Origin: Candidatus Kapaibacterium sp.
GTDB lineage: Bacteria; Bacteroidota; Ignavibacteria; Kapaibacteriales; UBA2268
Assembly (NCBI GenBank): GCA_028376765.1
Contig: JAONBD010000012.1
Coordinates: 1-43,033 of the forward strand
DNA length: 43,033 nucleotides
Reading direction: 5' to 3'
Of the stretch, positions 18,122 to 26,735 are shown piece after piece. The notes below the pieces were generated by a model. That model saw only the letters and a list, made by a program, of their open reading frames with translations. It was not told the DNA's origin and searched no databases. The position numbers and the translations under genes were made by a program. Each line of letters starts with the position of its first letter. The stretch's first letter is position 1.

Positions 18122-19273
18122 TTATTCAGATTCTGATTTTTCTTTAAATACCCTTTTTGTTCCTCTATATAGCTCATACTTATTAAATTTACACTCAATA
18201 TCCCCATTCATACAATTTATTTTTTTTGAAGTTTTAAGTCCAATCAATTTTAGAGCCTGTAAATTCCCACTTAAAATCCATGCATCCCAGCCATTATAAC
18301 TTTGCTTTAAAGTATCACCTATTTTTTGATAAAAATCTATTAGATCATCCTCTTTTAATCTTTCACCATAAGGTGGGTTAGTAATAATAGTACCAGTTTC
18401 AGCGGGTCTATTGGTTAAATCGAAGCTTTCTCTTCTAATCTGAATCTTGTTTAATCCAATATTACTTATGCATTCTCTTGCTACATTTACAGATCTTTCA
18501 GATATATCTGAACCATAAATATTAACATTCAACTTTTTTATTTTTGACTTAGATTCAACCAAAGCTTCTTGCCAAAGTTCTTGATCAAAATCATCCCAAT
18601 TCATAAATGAAAAATCTCGATTAAGACCAGGAGGTGTATTTGTAGCAATTAATGCAGCTTCAATCGGTATCGTACCCGATCCACAAAATGGATCTAATAA
18701 ATCATTTTCTCCTTTCCAACCAGATTTTAATATCAAGCCTGCAGCTAAAGCTTCGTTTAATGAAGCAGGATGCCCTTGTTCCCTGTATCCTCTCTTGTTT
18801 AAAGTATCGCCTGAGCTATCTAATGAAACGGTAAATTTTGCATCGTTTAAGTGAACATTTATTAAAATATCTGGGTTTTTAGTATCTATGCTGGGTCTTT
18901 GACCTGTATTGTTTCTAAATTGATCTACAATTGCATCTTTTACCTTTAAAGCAACATATTGGCTATGCTTAAATCTATTTGATCTAGTAACGGAATCAAT
19001 AGCAAATGTTCTATCTAATCCTAAGTATTTAGACCAATCAAATTCATGGATATGTTTGTAAAGTCTTCTTTCATCATATGCTGTAAATTCTAATATCGGT
19101 ACGAGTATTCTTAATGCAGACCTTAGCATTATATTTGATTTGTATAACATTTTTGTATTACCTTCAAACCAAACACCTCTTTTAGTGGGATTAATATTCT
19201 TGCCACCAATTTCTAATATCTCATCTGAAAGAGTATCTTCTAGGGCGAAAAAAGTTTTAGCTAATATTTTCAT
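18122..19273 (-). CDS. THUMP-domain rRNA (guanine-N2) methyltransferase, RlmL/YpsC type
   Basis: 383 residues. The N-terminal ~160 residues form the ferredoxin-like plus THUMP RNA-binding region (RRLYKHIHEFDWSKYLGLDR, KVKDAIVDQFRNNTGQRPSI). The Rossmann methyltransferase follows, with the SAM-binding motif LLDPFCGSGTIPIEAALIA and the catalytic motif TNPPYGERL. This is the single-domain form of the 23S m2G2445 methylase family (N-terminal half of E. coli RlmL, B. subtilis YpsC). It converges with the olsF-like gene (10-bp gap) and diverges from the SulP gene (78-bp gap). The exact target base is inferred from family. Confidence 0.88.
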   Translation of the reverse strand: MKILAKTFFALEDTLSDEILEIGGKNINPTKRGVWFEGNTKMLYKSNIMLRSALRILVPILEFTAYDERRLYKHIHEFDWSKYLGLDRTFAIDSVTRSNRFKHSQYVALKVKDAIVDQFRNNTGQRPSIDTKNPDILINVHLNDAKFTVSLDSSGDTLNKRGYREQGHPASLNEALAAGLILKSGWKGENDLLDPFCGSGTIPIEAALIATNTPPGLNRDFSFMNWDDFDQELWQEALVESKSKIKKLNVNIYGSDISERSVNVARECISNIGLNKIQIRRESFDLTNRPAETGTIITNPPYGERLKEDDLIDFYQKIGDTLKQSYNGWDAWILSGNLQALKLIGLKTSKKINCMNGDIECKFNKYELYRGTKRVFKEKSESE

Positions 19274-19351
19274 ACAATAATCTCTTTATTTATAATTCCA
19301 TCAAATTTAAGGTTTATTCAGTTACATAAACTCCATTTTCTTTTTAACAAC

Positions 19352-20935
19352 ATGTCTAAAGTTAATTTATCACTAAAATCTAACCTGAAAAGCGATTTAC
19401 CAGCATCAATAATTGTTTTTTTGGTAGCTGTTCCTTTGTGCCTTGGAATCGCTTTAGCATCTGGTGCCCCACTCATATCTGGAATTATTTCGGGGGTTGT
19501 TGGAGGAATTCTAGTTGGATTTTTAAGTAATTCATCTTTAGGTGTTAGTGGGCCTGCAGCAGGTTTAACAGCAGTAACCCTTATTTCAATTCAAGAGCTT
19601 GGGTCATTCGAGATATTTTTATCAGCAGTTGTAATTTCTGGAATTATTCAATTAATCTTTGGTTTTTTAAAAGGAGGTATAATAGGATATTATATGCCTA
19701 ATTCTGTTATCAAAGGTATGTTGGTTGCAATAGGATTAATTATATTTTTAAAACAAATCCCTCACGCCTTTGGCTACGATAAGAATTTTGAAGGTGATTT
19801 AACTTTTTCTCAATCAGATGGACAAAATACTTTTACTGAATTAATAAATATATTTACAACACCCGACGCATTATCAATTGAAGCAATATTTATTACTAGT
19901 ATTTCATTAATTATTTTAATTTTATGGGATACTAAATTTTTTAAAAAAATAAAGTTATTCAATATTTTCAAAGGGCAATTACTGGTAGTAATAGTTGGAA
20001 TATTAATTAATCTATTTTTCCAAGCAAGTGATTCTTTTAATTTATCATCTGAACATACAGTTAATCTTGATATAAAAGGTAGTACTATTGGAGAGAATAT
20101 CAGCAGTTTCAAAGAAAGTTTGTATTCTCCTGATTTTTCAATGATTTATAATATTAAAATTTGGACTATTGCTCTTACTTTAGCTCTTGTTGCAAGTGTA
20201 GAAACACTTCTGTGTGTTGAAGCAACAGATAAAATAGATCCATTTAAAAGGATTACAAATACCGATAGAGAGCTTAAAGCACAAGGAATGGGAAATCTTA
20301 TAAGTGGATTGCTCGGTGGGCTCCCAGTAACACAAGTAGTTGTTAGAAGCTCAGCAAATATACAATCTGGTGGAAGAACAAAAATATCTACAATAAGCCA
20401 TGGGATATTAATATTAACTAGTGTTGTAATATTTCCTAATATCTTAAATTTAATACCGTATGCATCTTTAGCTGCTATCCTATTGATGATAGGTTATAAA
20501 CTAGCAAAACCAAAACTGTTCAAACAAATGTGGAAATTAGGCTCCCATCAGTTTATTCCATTTATTTCTACAGTATTAGGTATATTGTTTACTGATTTAT
20601 TAATTGGTATTGGAATTGGCTTGGGTGTTTCAATAATAAATCTTTTGTATGCAAATTTTAAAACTCCTTACCATTATGAAACTAGTGAGATTGGTGAAGA
20701 AATTAGAATAGAGTTATCTGAAAATGTATCTTTTTTAAATAAAGCAGCTATTTTAGATACTTTCAAGAATATACCCGACAAAACAAAAGTAATACTAGAT
20801 TTAACTCGCACTATTAAGTTAGACTATGATGTAATTGAAATTATTGAAGACTTTAGAATTAATTCATTAACAAGAGATATAGATTTACAAATAATTGACT
20901 CAAAAAAATCACACTTGAAACAACTAATCAAGTAA
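19352..20935 (+). CDS. SulP-family anion transporter with STAS domain, probable bicarbonate uptake
   Basis: 527 residues. A SulP membrane domain with about twelve to fourteen segments covers residues ~10-420: LPASIIVFLVAVPLCLGIAL at the start, SSLGVSGPAAGLTAV, and GLLGGLPVTQVVVRSSANIQ. A C-terminal STAS domain covers ~440-527 (IRIELSENVSFLNKAAIL, KVILDLTRTIKLDYDVIEII). SulP proteins move sulfate, bicarbonate or dicarboxylates. A beta-carbonic anhydrase gene starts 30 bp downstream, making bicarbonate the likely substrate; this is inference from gene pairing. Confidence 0.88.
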   Translation: MSKVNLSLKSNLKSDLPASIIVFLVAVPLCLGIALASGAPLISGIISGVVGGILVGFLSNSSLGVSGPAAGLTAVTLISIQELGSFEIFLSAVVISGIIQLIFGFLKGGIIGYYMPNSVIKGMLVAIGLIIFLKQIPHAFGYDKNFEGDLTFSQSDGQNTFTELINIFTTPDALSIEAIFITSISLIILILWDTKFFKKIKLFNIFKGQLLVVIVGILINLFFQASDSFNLSSEHTVNLDIKGSTIGENISSFKESLYSPDFSMIYNIKIWTIALTLALVASVETLLCVEATDKIDPFKRITNTDRELKAQGMGNLISGLLGGLPVTQVVVRSSANIQSGGRTKISTISHGILILTSVVIFPNILNLIPYASLAAILLMIGYKLAKPKLFKQMWKLGSHQFIPFISTVLGILFTDLLIGIGIGLGVSIINLLYANFKTPYHYETSEIGEEIRIELSENVSFLNKAAILDTFKNIPDKTKVILDLTRTIKLDYDVIEIIEDFRINSLTRDIDLQIIDSKKSHLKQLIK

Positions 20936-20965
20936 TATTTATAACACTTTAAAAAAAGAGATATC

Positions 20966-21622
20966 ATGCCAATTCCTAAAGTACCTATTGACTACCTTCA
21001 TGCACCTACCCATGATGTACAATCTAAAGTTACCCCAGATGATGCTATAAAATTATTGATTTCTGGTAATAATCGATTTATAAACAATTTGGAGCTGAAA
21101 AGGAATCATTTAGAAAATGTACATTTAACTGCTCAACAACAAAGCCCGTATGCAACAATTCTTGGTTGCATTGATTCAAGAGTATCTCCAGAGTTGATTT
21201 TTGATTTGGGTATTGGAGATATTTTTGATGTTAGGGTTGCTGGAAACTTTATCAATGATGATATTATTGGATCAATAGAATATGCTTGTACTGTAGCTGG
21301 GTCAAAACTTGTTTTAATTATGGGTCATACAAATTGTGGTGCGATAAAAGGTGCAATTGATAAAATTAAAATTGGAAAAATTAAAAACCTAATAGAAAAA
21401 ATTGAGCCTGCTGTCCAAGAAGCTGGAAAACAATTTGGTGAGCGTAACTCTAAAAATCAACTGCTAGTTGATAATGTATCTTTTATAAATGTTAAACACT
21501 CAATAAAAAATTTACTAGATAGAAGTAAACTAATTTTGGATTTAAAAAATGAAGGCAAAATTAAAGTTATAGGTGGTATGTATCATGTAGATACAGGAAA
21601 AGTAAACTTTTTTGAAGGATGA
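20966..21622 (+). CDS. can: Beta-class carbonic anhydrase
   Basis: 218 residues. It hydrates CO2 to bicarbonate reversibly. Zinc ligands are visible as Cys68 (GCIDSRVSPE), His121 and Cys124 (GHTNCGAIKG), with the Asp70-Arg72 dyad of the family. No signal peptide; cytoplasmic. It follows the SulP transporter by 30 bp, an arrangement seen in several bacteria, and probably equilibrates imported bicarbonate. The last three codons lie inside a perfect hairpin shared with the converging pcrA gene. Confidence 0.95.
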   Translation: MPIPKVPIDYLHAPTHDVQSKVTPDDAIKLLISGNNRFINNLELKRNHLENVHLTAQQQSPYATILGCIDSRVSPELIFDLGIGDIFDVRVAGNFINDDIIGSIEYACTVAGSKLVLIMGHTNCGAIKGAIDKIKIGKIKNLIEKIEPAVQEAGKQFGERNSKNQLLVDNVSFINVKHSIKNLLDRSKLILDLKNEGKIKVIGGMYHVDTGKVNFFEG

Positions 21623-21640
21623 TATTAAAAATCATCCTTC
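21614..21640. terminator. Bidirectional hairpin spanning the stop codons of can and pcrA
   Basis: GAAGGATGAT, a 7-nt loop (attaaaa), then ATCATCCTTC form a perfect 10-bp stem. The carbonic anhydrase TGA (21620-21622) is in the left arm and the helicase TAA (21625-21627, minus strand) is in the loop. There is no strong U-tract on either side, but with only 2 bp between the convergent genes this hairpin is the obvious 3' end for both transcripts. Confidence 0.65.
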
Positions 21641-23925
21641 GATTTAATTAGTCTGAGCTTAGCATATTTTAACATAAGCATTTTTCTTCCTACTGATTTG
21701 AATCTTACAACTGCCTGTTTGCGATCACCTTCTCCTTTTAAGCCAGATATTGTTCCTTCTCCAAATTGAGAATGCGAAACAATATCTCCAACTTTAAATC
21801 TGTTATGGTCATCACTCACTTGCGAGTAATTTTCTTCAAAGTCTGGAATTTGGCTAAATTCAGTTGTTGAATCTTGACCGCTATATTTATCTTTAAGTGA
21901 TTTACTTTTTGAACTTGGAGAATCAAACAATCCACGAGGAACAGCAGTATTTACTATTGGTTTGTTTGGTCGGTTAGGATAATTTAAATATTTACTATCA
22001 ATTTCTGATAAAAAGTTTGAAGGCATTTGATAACTGATTTCGCCAAATTTCATTCTTCTTTTTGCTAAGGAAAGAATTAATTTGTTTTCTGCTCGGGTAA
22101 TTCCAACATAAAACAATCTTCTTTCCTCCTCTTCCTCATCTCTATCATATTCTGACCTTGAAAGCGGAAATAAACCTTGTTCCAAGCCAGCTATAAATAC
22201 TACTGGAAATTCCAAACCTTTGGAGGAGTGAAGTGTCATTAATGTGACTTTATCTGAACTAATGTCTTTCTCGTCATAATCGCTTGCCAGTGCAGTTTGA
22301 GAAAGGTAATCATTAAGGTTAACATCATCATTTTCTTTAAAGAATATTGAAATATCTGTTAATAATTGTCGAATGTTATTTGCTCTATCTTCACTTTCTT
22401 CTGTCCCAATTTCTTCGTACATATCAAGCAAGCCAACTTCATCGATATAATCTTTTAAAATGTAAAATTCATTTTCATCTTTAAGTTTTTCTACATATTG
22501 GCTTACAATGGAAGTAAACTTTTTACTAGCTACGATAGCACGTTTCTGAAGATTTTGATTTTGATTCGAATTTTCAAAAGATTCAAATAAATTTATGTTT
22601 CTTGAATAGGCAAAATTTTCAATGTGTTGGAGAGATGTCTTACCAATGCCCCTTGGTGGTTCATTTATAATTCTTTTTAAAGATTCGCCATCTGATGGAT
22701 TGACCAGTAATTTTAAATATGCCAATACATCTTTTACTTCTTTTCTCTTGAAAAATGATAGACCACCAACAACAACGTAAGGTATACTTTTAGATCTTAA
22801 TGAGTTTTCCAAAGCTAGGGATTGTGCATTAGTTCTATATAATATTGCAAAATCGTTCAAAGATGAAAAATCTTTTTTCAAAGATGAAATTTTATCAGTT
22901 ATTTTAGTTGCTTCTGCCCTATCATCTTCAAGTTGGAAAACTTCAATTTTATCACCATCTTCTTTTTCGGTCCAAAGAGTTTTAGGTAATTGGTTTCTAT
23001 TATTTTTAATTACTGAGTCGGCAGCTCCAAGAATATTTTTAGTAGATCTATAATTTTGTTCTAGTTTTACAACTTTAGCATAAGGATAATCTTTCTGAAA
23101 ATCTAATATGTTTTGAATATCAGCCCCTCGCCATTTGTATATTGACTGAGCATCATCACCAACAACACAAATATTATTGTGTTTTGCAGCTAACTGTTTC
23201 AAAATTAAATATTGTGCTCTGTTTGTATCTTGATACTCATCAACTAAAACATATTTAAACTTATCTTGATAGGTTGATAAAATCTCTTTAGATAATTTAA
23301 AAAGTTTAAGAATATTTAATAACAAATCATCAAAATCCATTGCATTATTACGTTTTAGCAATGATTCGTAATCTCTAAATATATTTGCCGCATGTTTATC
23401 GAATGGTCTATCAGATTTTTCTTTAAACTCTTGCCAAGAAATCATTTGATTTTTAGAACCAGAAATTTTTGATCGTATCGCATTTGGAGAATATTGTTGT
23501 TTTGAAATATTTAAACTATCCATAACTGTTTTAATTGCAGATAGCTGATCGTCACTGTCGTAGATTGAAAAATTTGGTGTATATCCTAGCGATTCAGCTT
23601 CAATCCTTAATATTCTTGCAAATACACTATGAAAAGTACCTGCCCACACTTTATCTGCTTGTGATTGATATACTATCCCGCCAATCCTCTCTTTCATCTC
23701 TTTGGCAGCTTTGTTTGTAAATGTAAGAGTGAGTATCTTCCATGGCTCAACCCCACTTTCAATTAAGCTACCTATTCTGCTGGTAAGTACTCTTGTTTTT
23801 CCAGATCCAGCTCCTGCGATTATTAGTAATGGACCATCTTTATGTTTTACGGCCTCCAGCTGATTAGGATTTAATTTCCCTTGCCACGATTGTAATTTTT
23901 CTTCAGGTTTTAGTATCAAACTCAT
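21625..23925 (-). CDS. pcrA: UvrD/Rep-family DNA helicase, PcrA type
   Basis: 766 residues, the normal length. Superfamily 1A helicase motifs are visible: Q motif LNPNQLEAV, Walker A AGAGSGKTRVLTSR (~38-51), motif II VDEYQDTN, motif III VVGDDAQSIYKWRGA, motif IV region LEQNYRST, motif V TLMTLHSSKGLEFPVVF, and motif VI RRLFYVGITRAENKL. The C-terminal ~130 residues are a low-complexity linker followed by the PcrA/UvrD tail (FKVGDIVSHSQFGEGTISGL). It acts in DNA repair, fork restart and removal of RecA or stalled polymerase. Confidence 0.95.
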   Translation of the reverse strand: MSLILKPEEKLQSWQGKLNPNQLEAVKHKDGPLLIIAGAGSGKTRVLTSRIGSLIESGVEPWKILTLTFTNKAAKEMKERIGGIVYQSQADKVWAGTFHSVFARILRIEAESLGYTPNFSIYDSDDQLSAIKTVMDSLNISKQQYSPNAIRSKISGSKNQMISWQEFKEKSDRPFDKHAANIFRDYESLLKRNNAMDFDDLLLNILKLFKLSKEILSTYQDKFKYVLVDEYQDTNRAQYLILKQLAAKHNNICVVGDDAQSIYKWRGADIQNILDFQKDYPYAKVVKLEQNYRSTKNILGAADSVIKNNRNQLPKTLWTEKEDGDKIEVFQLEDDRAEATKITDKISSLKKDFSSLNDFAILYRTNAQSLALENSLRSKSIPYVVVGGLSFFKRKEVKDVLAYLKLLVNPSDGESLKRIINEPPRGIGKTSLQHIENFAYSRNINLFESFENSNQNQNLQKRAIVASKKFTSIVSQYVEKLKDENEFYILKDYIDEVGLLDMYEEIGTEESEDRANNIRQLLTDISIFFKENDDVNLNDYLSQTALASDYDEKDISSDKVTLMTLHSSKGLEFPVVFIAGLEQGLFPLSRSEYDRDEEEEERRLFYVGITRAENKLILSLAKRRMKFGEISYQMPSNFLSEIDSKYLNYPNRPNKPIVNTAVPRGLFDSPSSKSKSLKDKYSGQDSTTEFSQIPDFEENYSQVSDDHNRFKVGDIVSHSQFGEGTISGLKGEGDRKQAVVRFKSVGRKMLMLKYAKLRLIKSKDDF

Positions 23926-23980
23926 ATTTTAACTTAATTTATTATTTTTTTGCAAATTAACTAAAAGCTAACTGAATGTT

Positions 23981-24001
23981 TTTTAGTTTTGAAAACTAAA
24001 A
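23981..24001. promoter_or_regulatory. Perfect 21-bp palindrome between divergent genes
   Basis: TTTTAGTTTT, a central G, then AAAACTAAAA: ten-bp perfect arms. It sits 55 bp upstream of the helicase start and 40 bp upstream of the membrane-protein start, between divergent genes. This placement fits an operator for a dimeric repressor better than a terminator. The arms are mostly A/T, which lowers certainty. Confidence 0.4.
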
Positions 24002-24041
24002 GTAAATTTTAGATTTTATTTTACATTTAAATGAGGCAATC

Positions 24042-24491
24042 ATGTACGAATTTTTACTAAATACACATTCATTATTGAGATGGTTTGTACTTATACCACT
24101 AGTAATTTTAGTACTTAGATCTTGGCAAGGATGGATAACCAATTCAAAATTTTCAAGTTTTGATAGAATAATTAAATCATCAACTGTTGGTTTTATTCAT
24201 TTACAATTTATAATAGGTTTGGCTTTGTATTTTTTAAGCCCTCTTATTCAGGAATTTATTGGTAATTTATTGGAATTAGTGAAGGTAAAAGAAGTTAGAT
24301 TTTTTGGTATGGAACATTCAATTACAATGCTTTTGGCTGTAGTATTTGCAACAATTGGGTCGTCAAAATCTAAAAAGAAAATCAATGATAAAGATAGCTT
24401 TAGGGTTCAAGCTTTATGGTTTACGATTGTGTTAATTTTGATTTTTATGATGATACCTTGGGATTTTATAAATTTTACACCAAATAGATAA
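24042..24491 (+). CDS. Conserved four-helix membrane protein, possibly cytochrome-b-like
   Basis: 149 residues with four predicted membrane helices: ~10-27 (LLRWFVLIPLVILVL), ~47-66 (VGFIHLQFIIGLALYFL), ~88-106 (HSITMLLAVVFATIG) and ~124-141 (ALWFTIVLILIFMMIPW). Histidines lie at helix ends (NTHSLLRW, GFIHLQF, GMEHSITM), the pattern of proteins annotated 'cytochrome b' in Bacteroidota. Heme binding is only suggested. No functional partner is adjacent. Confidence 0.75.
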   Translation: MYEFLLNTHSLLRWFVLIPLVILVLRSWQGWITNSKFSSFDRIIKSSTVGFIHLQFIIGLALYFLSPLIQEFIGNLLELVKVKEVRFFGMEHSITMLLAVVFATIGSSKSKKKINDKDSFRVQALWFTIVLILIFMMIPWDFINFTPNR

Positions 24492-24570
24492 TTTTTATTT
24501 ATTTGCAACTAAAAGTTTGTTAGTGTGTATTTCTTGATGTTAGTTAATAAATACAAATTAAGAGGTACAC

Positions 24571-26628
24571 ATGCAACGTTTAATTCTATTAGGAATTATA
24601 TCAATTTTCTTCCTAACAAATTGTAAAAAGGAAGATTCGAGAGATCCCATTTCAAGAGAAACACAAAATACTATTGATGTACCCTTAGGTACTGGACAAG
24701 TAGATGGGCAAGTATTTGATGAAGCTGGTAATGGCATTTCTGGTGTTACAGTATTCGCTGGAACTGTTTCTTCAATTACAGATAGTGAAGGTAAGTTTTT
24801 ATTAGATGGAATTGGAAATTCTGATTTGGTCCCTGTAACTTTCGAAAAGGCTGGTTTTGTAAGCACACAAAAAATAGTTCAAACAAAAGATGATATGCTT
24901 GTAAGTGTTGAAGCAGCACTTTCTTTGGTCGGTAATGTAACTAATATTGGTATAAATGGAGGAGTTGCAGATCACAATGGTCTTGAAGTTGAATTTCCTA
25001 AAAATGCATTTGTTAATGAACTAGGTCAAGAATTTCAGGGTAATGCTGAAGTTAGAACTACTTGGTTTAATCCAACAAGTGATCAATTTTTAAATATGTT
25101 CCCTGGCAATTTTGAAGGTGAAAGAGAAGATGGTACAACAACTTCAATTGAATCTTTTGGTTTTATAGATGTTGAAATTTGGGCTGGGAGTCAGAAGCTA
25201 AATTTAGCTGATGGTAAAACTGCTAGTATTAAAGTTCCAGTTCCAAACGAAATTAAAAACAGAGCTCCACAAACTATCCCATTATGGCATTATGATATGA
25301 ATCAAGCAAAATGGATTGAAGATGGTGCTGCATCACTTGAAGGCGATTTTTATGTTGGAGAGGTAAGCCATTTCACTAGATGGAACTGCGATGTACCACA
25401 AACTGTTTCATTTATCGAAGGATATGTTGTCAATGAAAATGGACAGGATTTAGCTCATGCAAGAATTGTTGCAAATGGTGTTGATTACACAGGTTACACT
25501 CAAGCATATACAGATGAAAATGGTTATTTTAAAATATCAGTTCGTGAAAATTCTGAAGTTACAATCATTGCTTCTCATGGTGGTTGGTTTTCTGAGGTAA
25601 TAGGAGTATTTACCCCTTCTTCTCAAACAACAAAAGAAATACCTAATATTATCATATTTAAAAAAGAAGTACAACAACCAGGTTGGTATCAAACTAATGA
25701 TTTCAATGTAAACTATACTATTGGTAATTTATCATTCAGTGACTCAGATAATGGTGTAATGACATTAATAAATGATCAAGTAGGTACATTAGAATTTTTT
25801 GATACTCAAGATGGCGGTGAGAACTGGAATAAAATGTCTGAAGTACCATATCAATCTGGTAGAGATTCTACACTTTATTTAGGCAACTATGACTTAAGTA
25901 AAAATAATGTTTCAATTATAGTTGGCTATCAAAGTTATATTACAGTTGATGGTGGAAAAAGTTGGGCTGCACTTCAGCCTCCTACTCCAAGTAATCGTGA
26001 ACTATTTATCACAGATGTTGAAGTTGTAGACAATAAAACAATTTATGTATTAATTACAAAATATGATAAAAATCAATTGTATTACAGCCTTTATTCTTCT
26101 GATAATTTTGGCGATTCATGGGATTTTGTTAGCGACATTGATAATGCTTCAATTTCTAATAATACTTTTGGACTAACTTCTAATATTTTCAAGATGATAG
26201 ATAGCAATACAGGTTATATATGGAATCAAGATGAAATAATTAAAACTGTAGATGGTGGAGTGAATTGGACAAAAATTTCTGATAATCCATCAAAAAGCCA
26301 ACCTAAAGAATTAATCTTCTTTAATGACTTTGAAGGACTACTTTTATCTGATGATGGAATTTATAATACACAAGATGGTGGCCAAACTTGGACAATTAAA
26401 CAAGCATCAACAACTATCAATGGTAAGTATGAAATCAATGACAATCAAATTTGGGTTCTTTCTCAAGGTATTATTTATTACTCGAATGATAAAGGGCAAT
26501 CTTGGGCAGAGCAAACTTATTCTCCTGAAGTAACTTTAAATGCAATAGCATTTAAAAATGCAGTCGAAGGCTATGCAGGTGGCACAGGTGGATTTGTAAT
26601 CAAAACAGAAACAGCTGGAAATAAATAA
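24571..26628 (+). CDS. Modular lipoprotein: carboxypeptidase-regulatory-like head with BNR/Asp-box repeats
   Basis: 685 residues. A lipoprotein signal ends in the lipobox FLTNC followed by KKED, so the protein is likely outer-membrane anchored. A carboxypeptidase-regulatory-like domain follows (~40-110, GQVDGQVFDEAGNGISGVTV), then a beta-rich region (~125-275) with FPGNFEGEREDGTTTSIESF and VSHFTRWNCD, then a second regulatory-like domain (~280-365, GYVVNENGQDLAHARIV). The C-terminal ~300 residues carry BNR-like motifs at regular spacing (DGGENWNKM, DGGKSWAAL, FGDSWDFV, DGGVNWTKI, DGGQTWTIK, DKGQSWAEQ), indicating a beta-propeller as in HCF136/sialidase-like proteins. The first ~310 residues are homologous to those of the lipoprotein at 40662, which carries leucine-rich repeats instead. 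Ligand unknown. Confidence 0.88.
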   Translation: MQRLILLGIISIFFLTNCKKEDSRDPISRETQNTIDVPLGTGQVDGQVFDEAGNGISGVTVFAGTVSSITDSEGKFLLDGIGNSDLVPVTFEKAGFVSTQKIVQTKDDMLVSVEAALSLVGNVTNIGINGGVADHNGLEVEFPKNAFVNELGQEFQGNAEVRTTWFNPTSDQFLNMFPGNFEGEREDGTTTSIESFGFIDVEIWAGSQKLNLADGKTASIKVPVPNEIKNRAPQTIPLWHYDMNQAKWIEDGAASLEGDFYVGEVSHFTRWNCDVPQTVSFIEGYVVNENGQDLAHARIVANGVDYTGYTQAYTDENGYFKISVRENSEVTIIASHGGWFSEVIGVFTPSSQTTKEIPNIIIFKKEVQQPGWYQTNDFNVNYTIGNLSFSDSDNGVMTLINDQVGTLEFFDTQDGGENWNKMSEVPYQSGRDSTLYLGNYDLSKNNVSIIVGYQSYITVDGGKSWAALQPPTPSNRELFITDVEVVDNKTIYVLITKYDKNQLYYSLYSSDNFGDSWDFVSDIDNASISNNTFGLTSNIFKMIDSNTGYIWNQDEIIKTVDGGVNWTKISDNPSKSQPKELIFFNDFEGLLLSDDGIYNTQDGGQTWTIKQASTTINGKYEINDNQIWVLSQGIIYYSNDKGQSWAEQTYSPEVTLNAIAFKNAVEGYAGGTGGFVIKTETAGNK

Positions 26629-26651
26629 AATATTACTTCCTAAATTCGAAC

Positions 26652-26689
26652 AAAATCCTGATTGAATCTATTTCAATCAGGATTTTTTT
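26652..26689 (+). terminator. Rho-independent terminator after the BNR lipoprotein gene
   Basis: A 15-bp perfect stem (26652-26666 with 26672-26686, core AATCCTGATTGAA / TTCAATCAGGATT) and a 5-nt loop lead into a T run. It lies 24 bp after the lipoprotein stop and before proS, so the two genes are separate units. Confidence 0.88.
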
Positions 26690-26735
26690 ATATTTATTAG
26701 TTAATTTGCTTTTTTAAAATACAGACACCTTTAAA

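Noticed and set aside
19810-20112. Minus-strand frame of 100 codons
   Set aside because: It lies within the SulP transporter gene and looks like a shadow of its hydrophobic codons.
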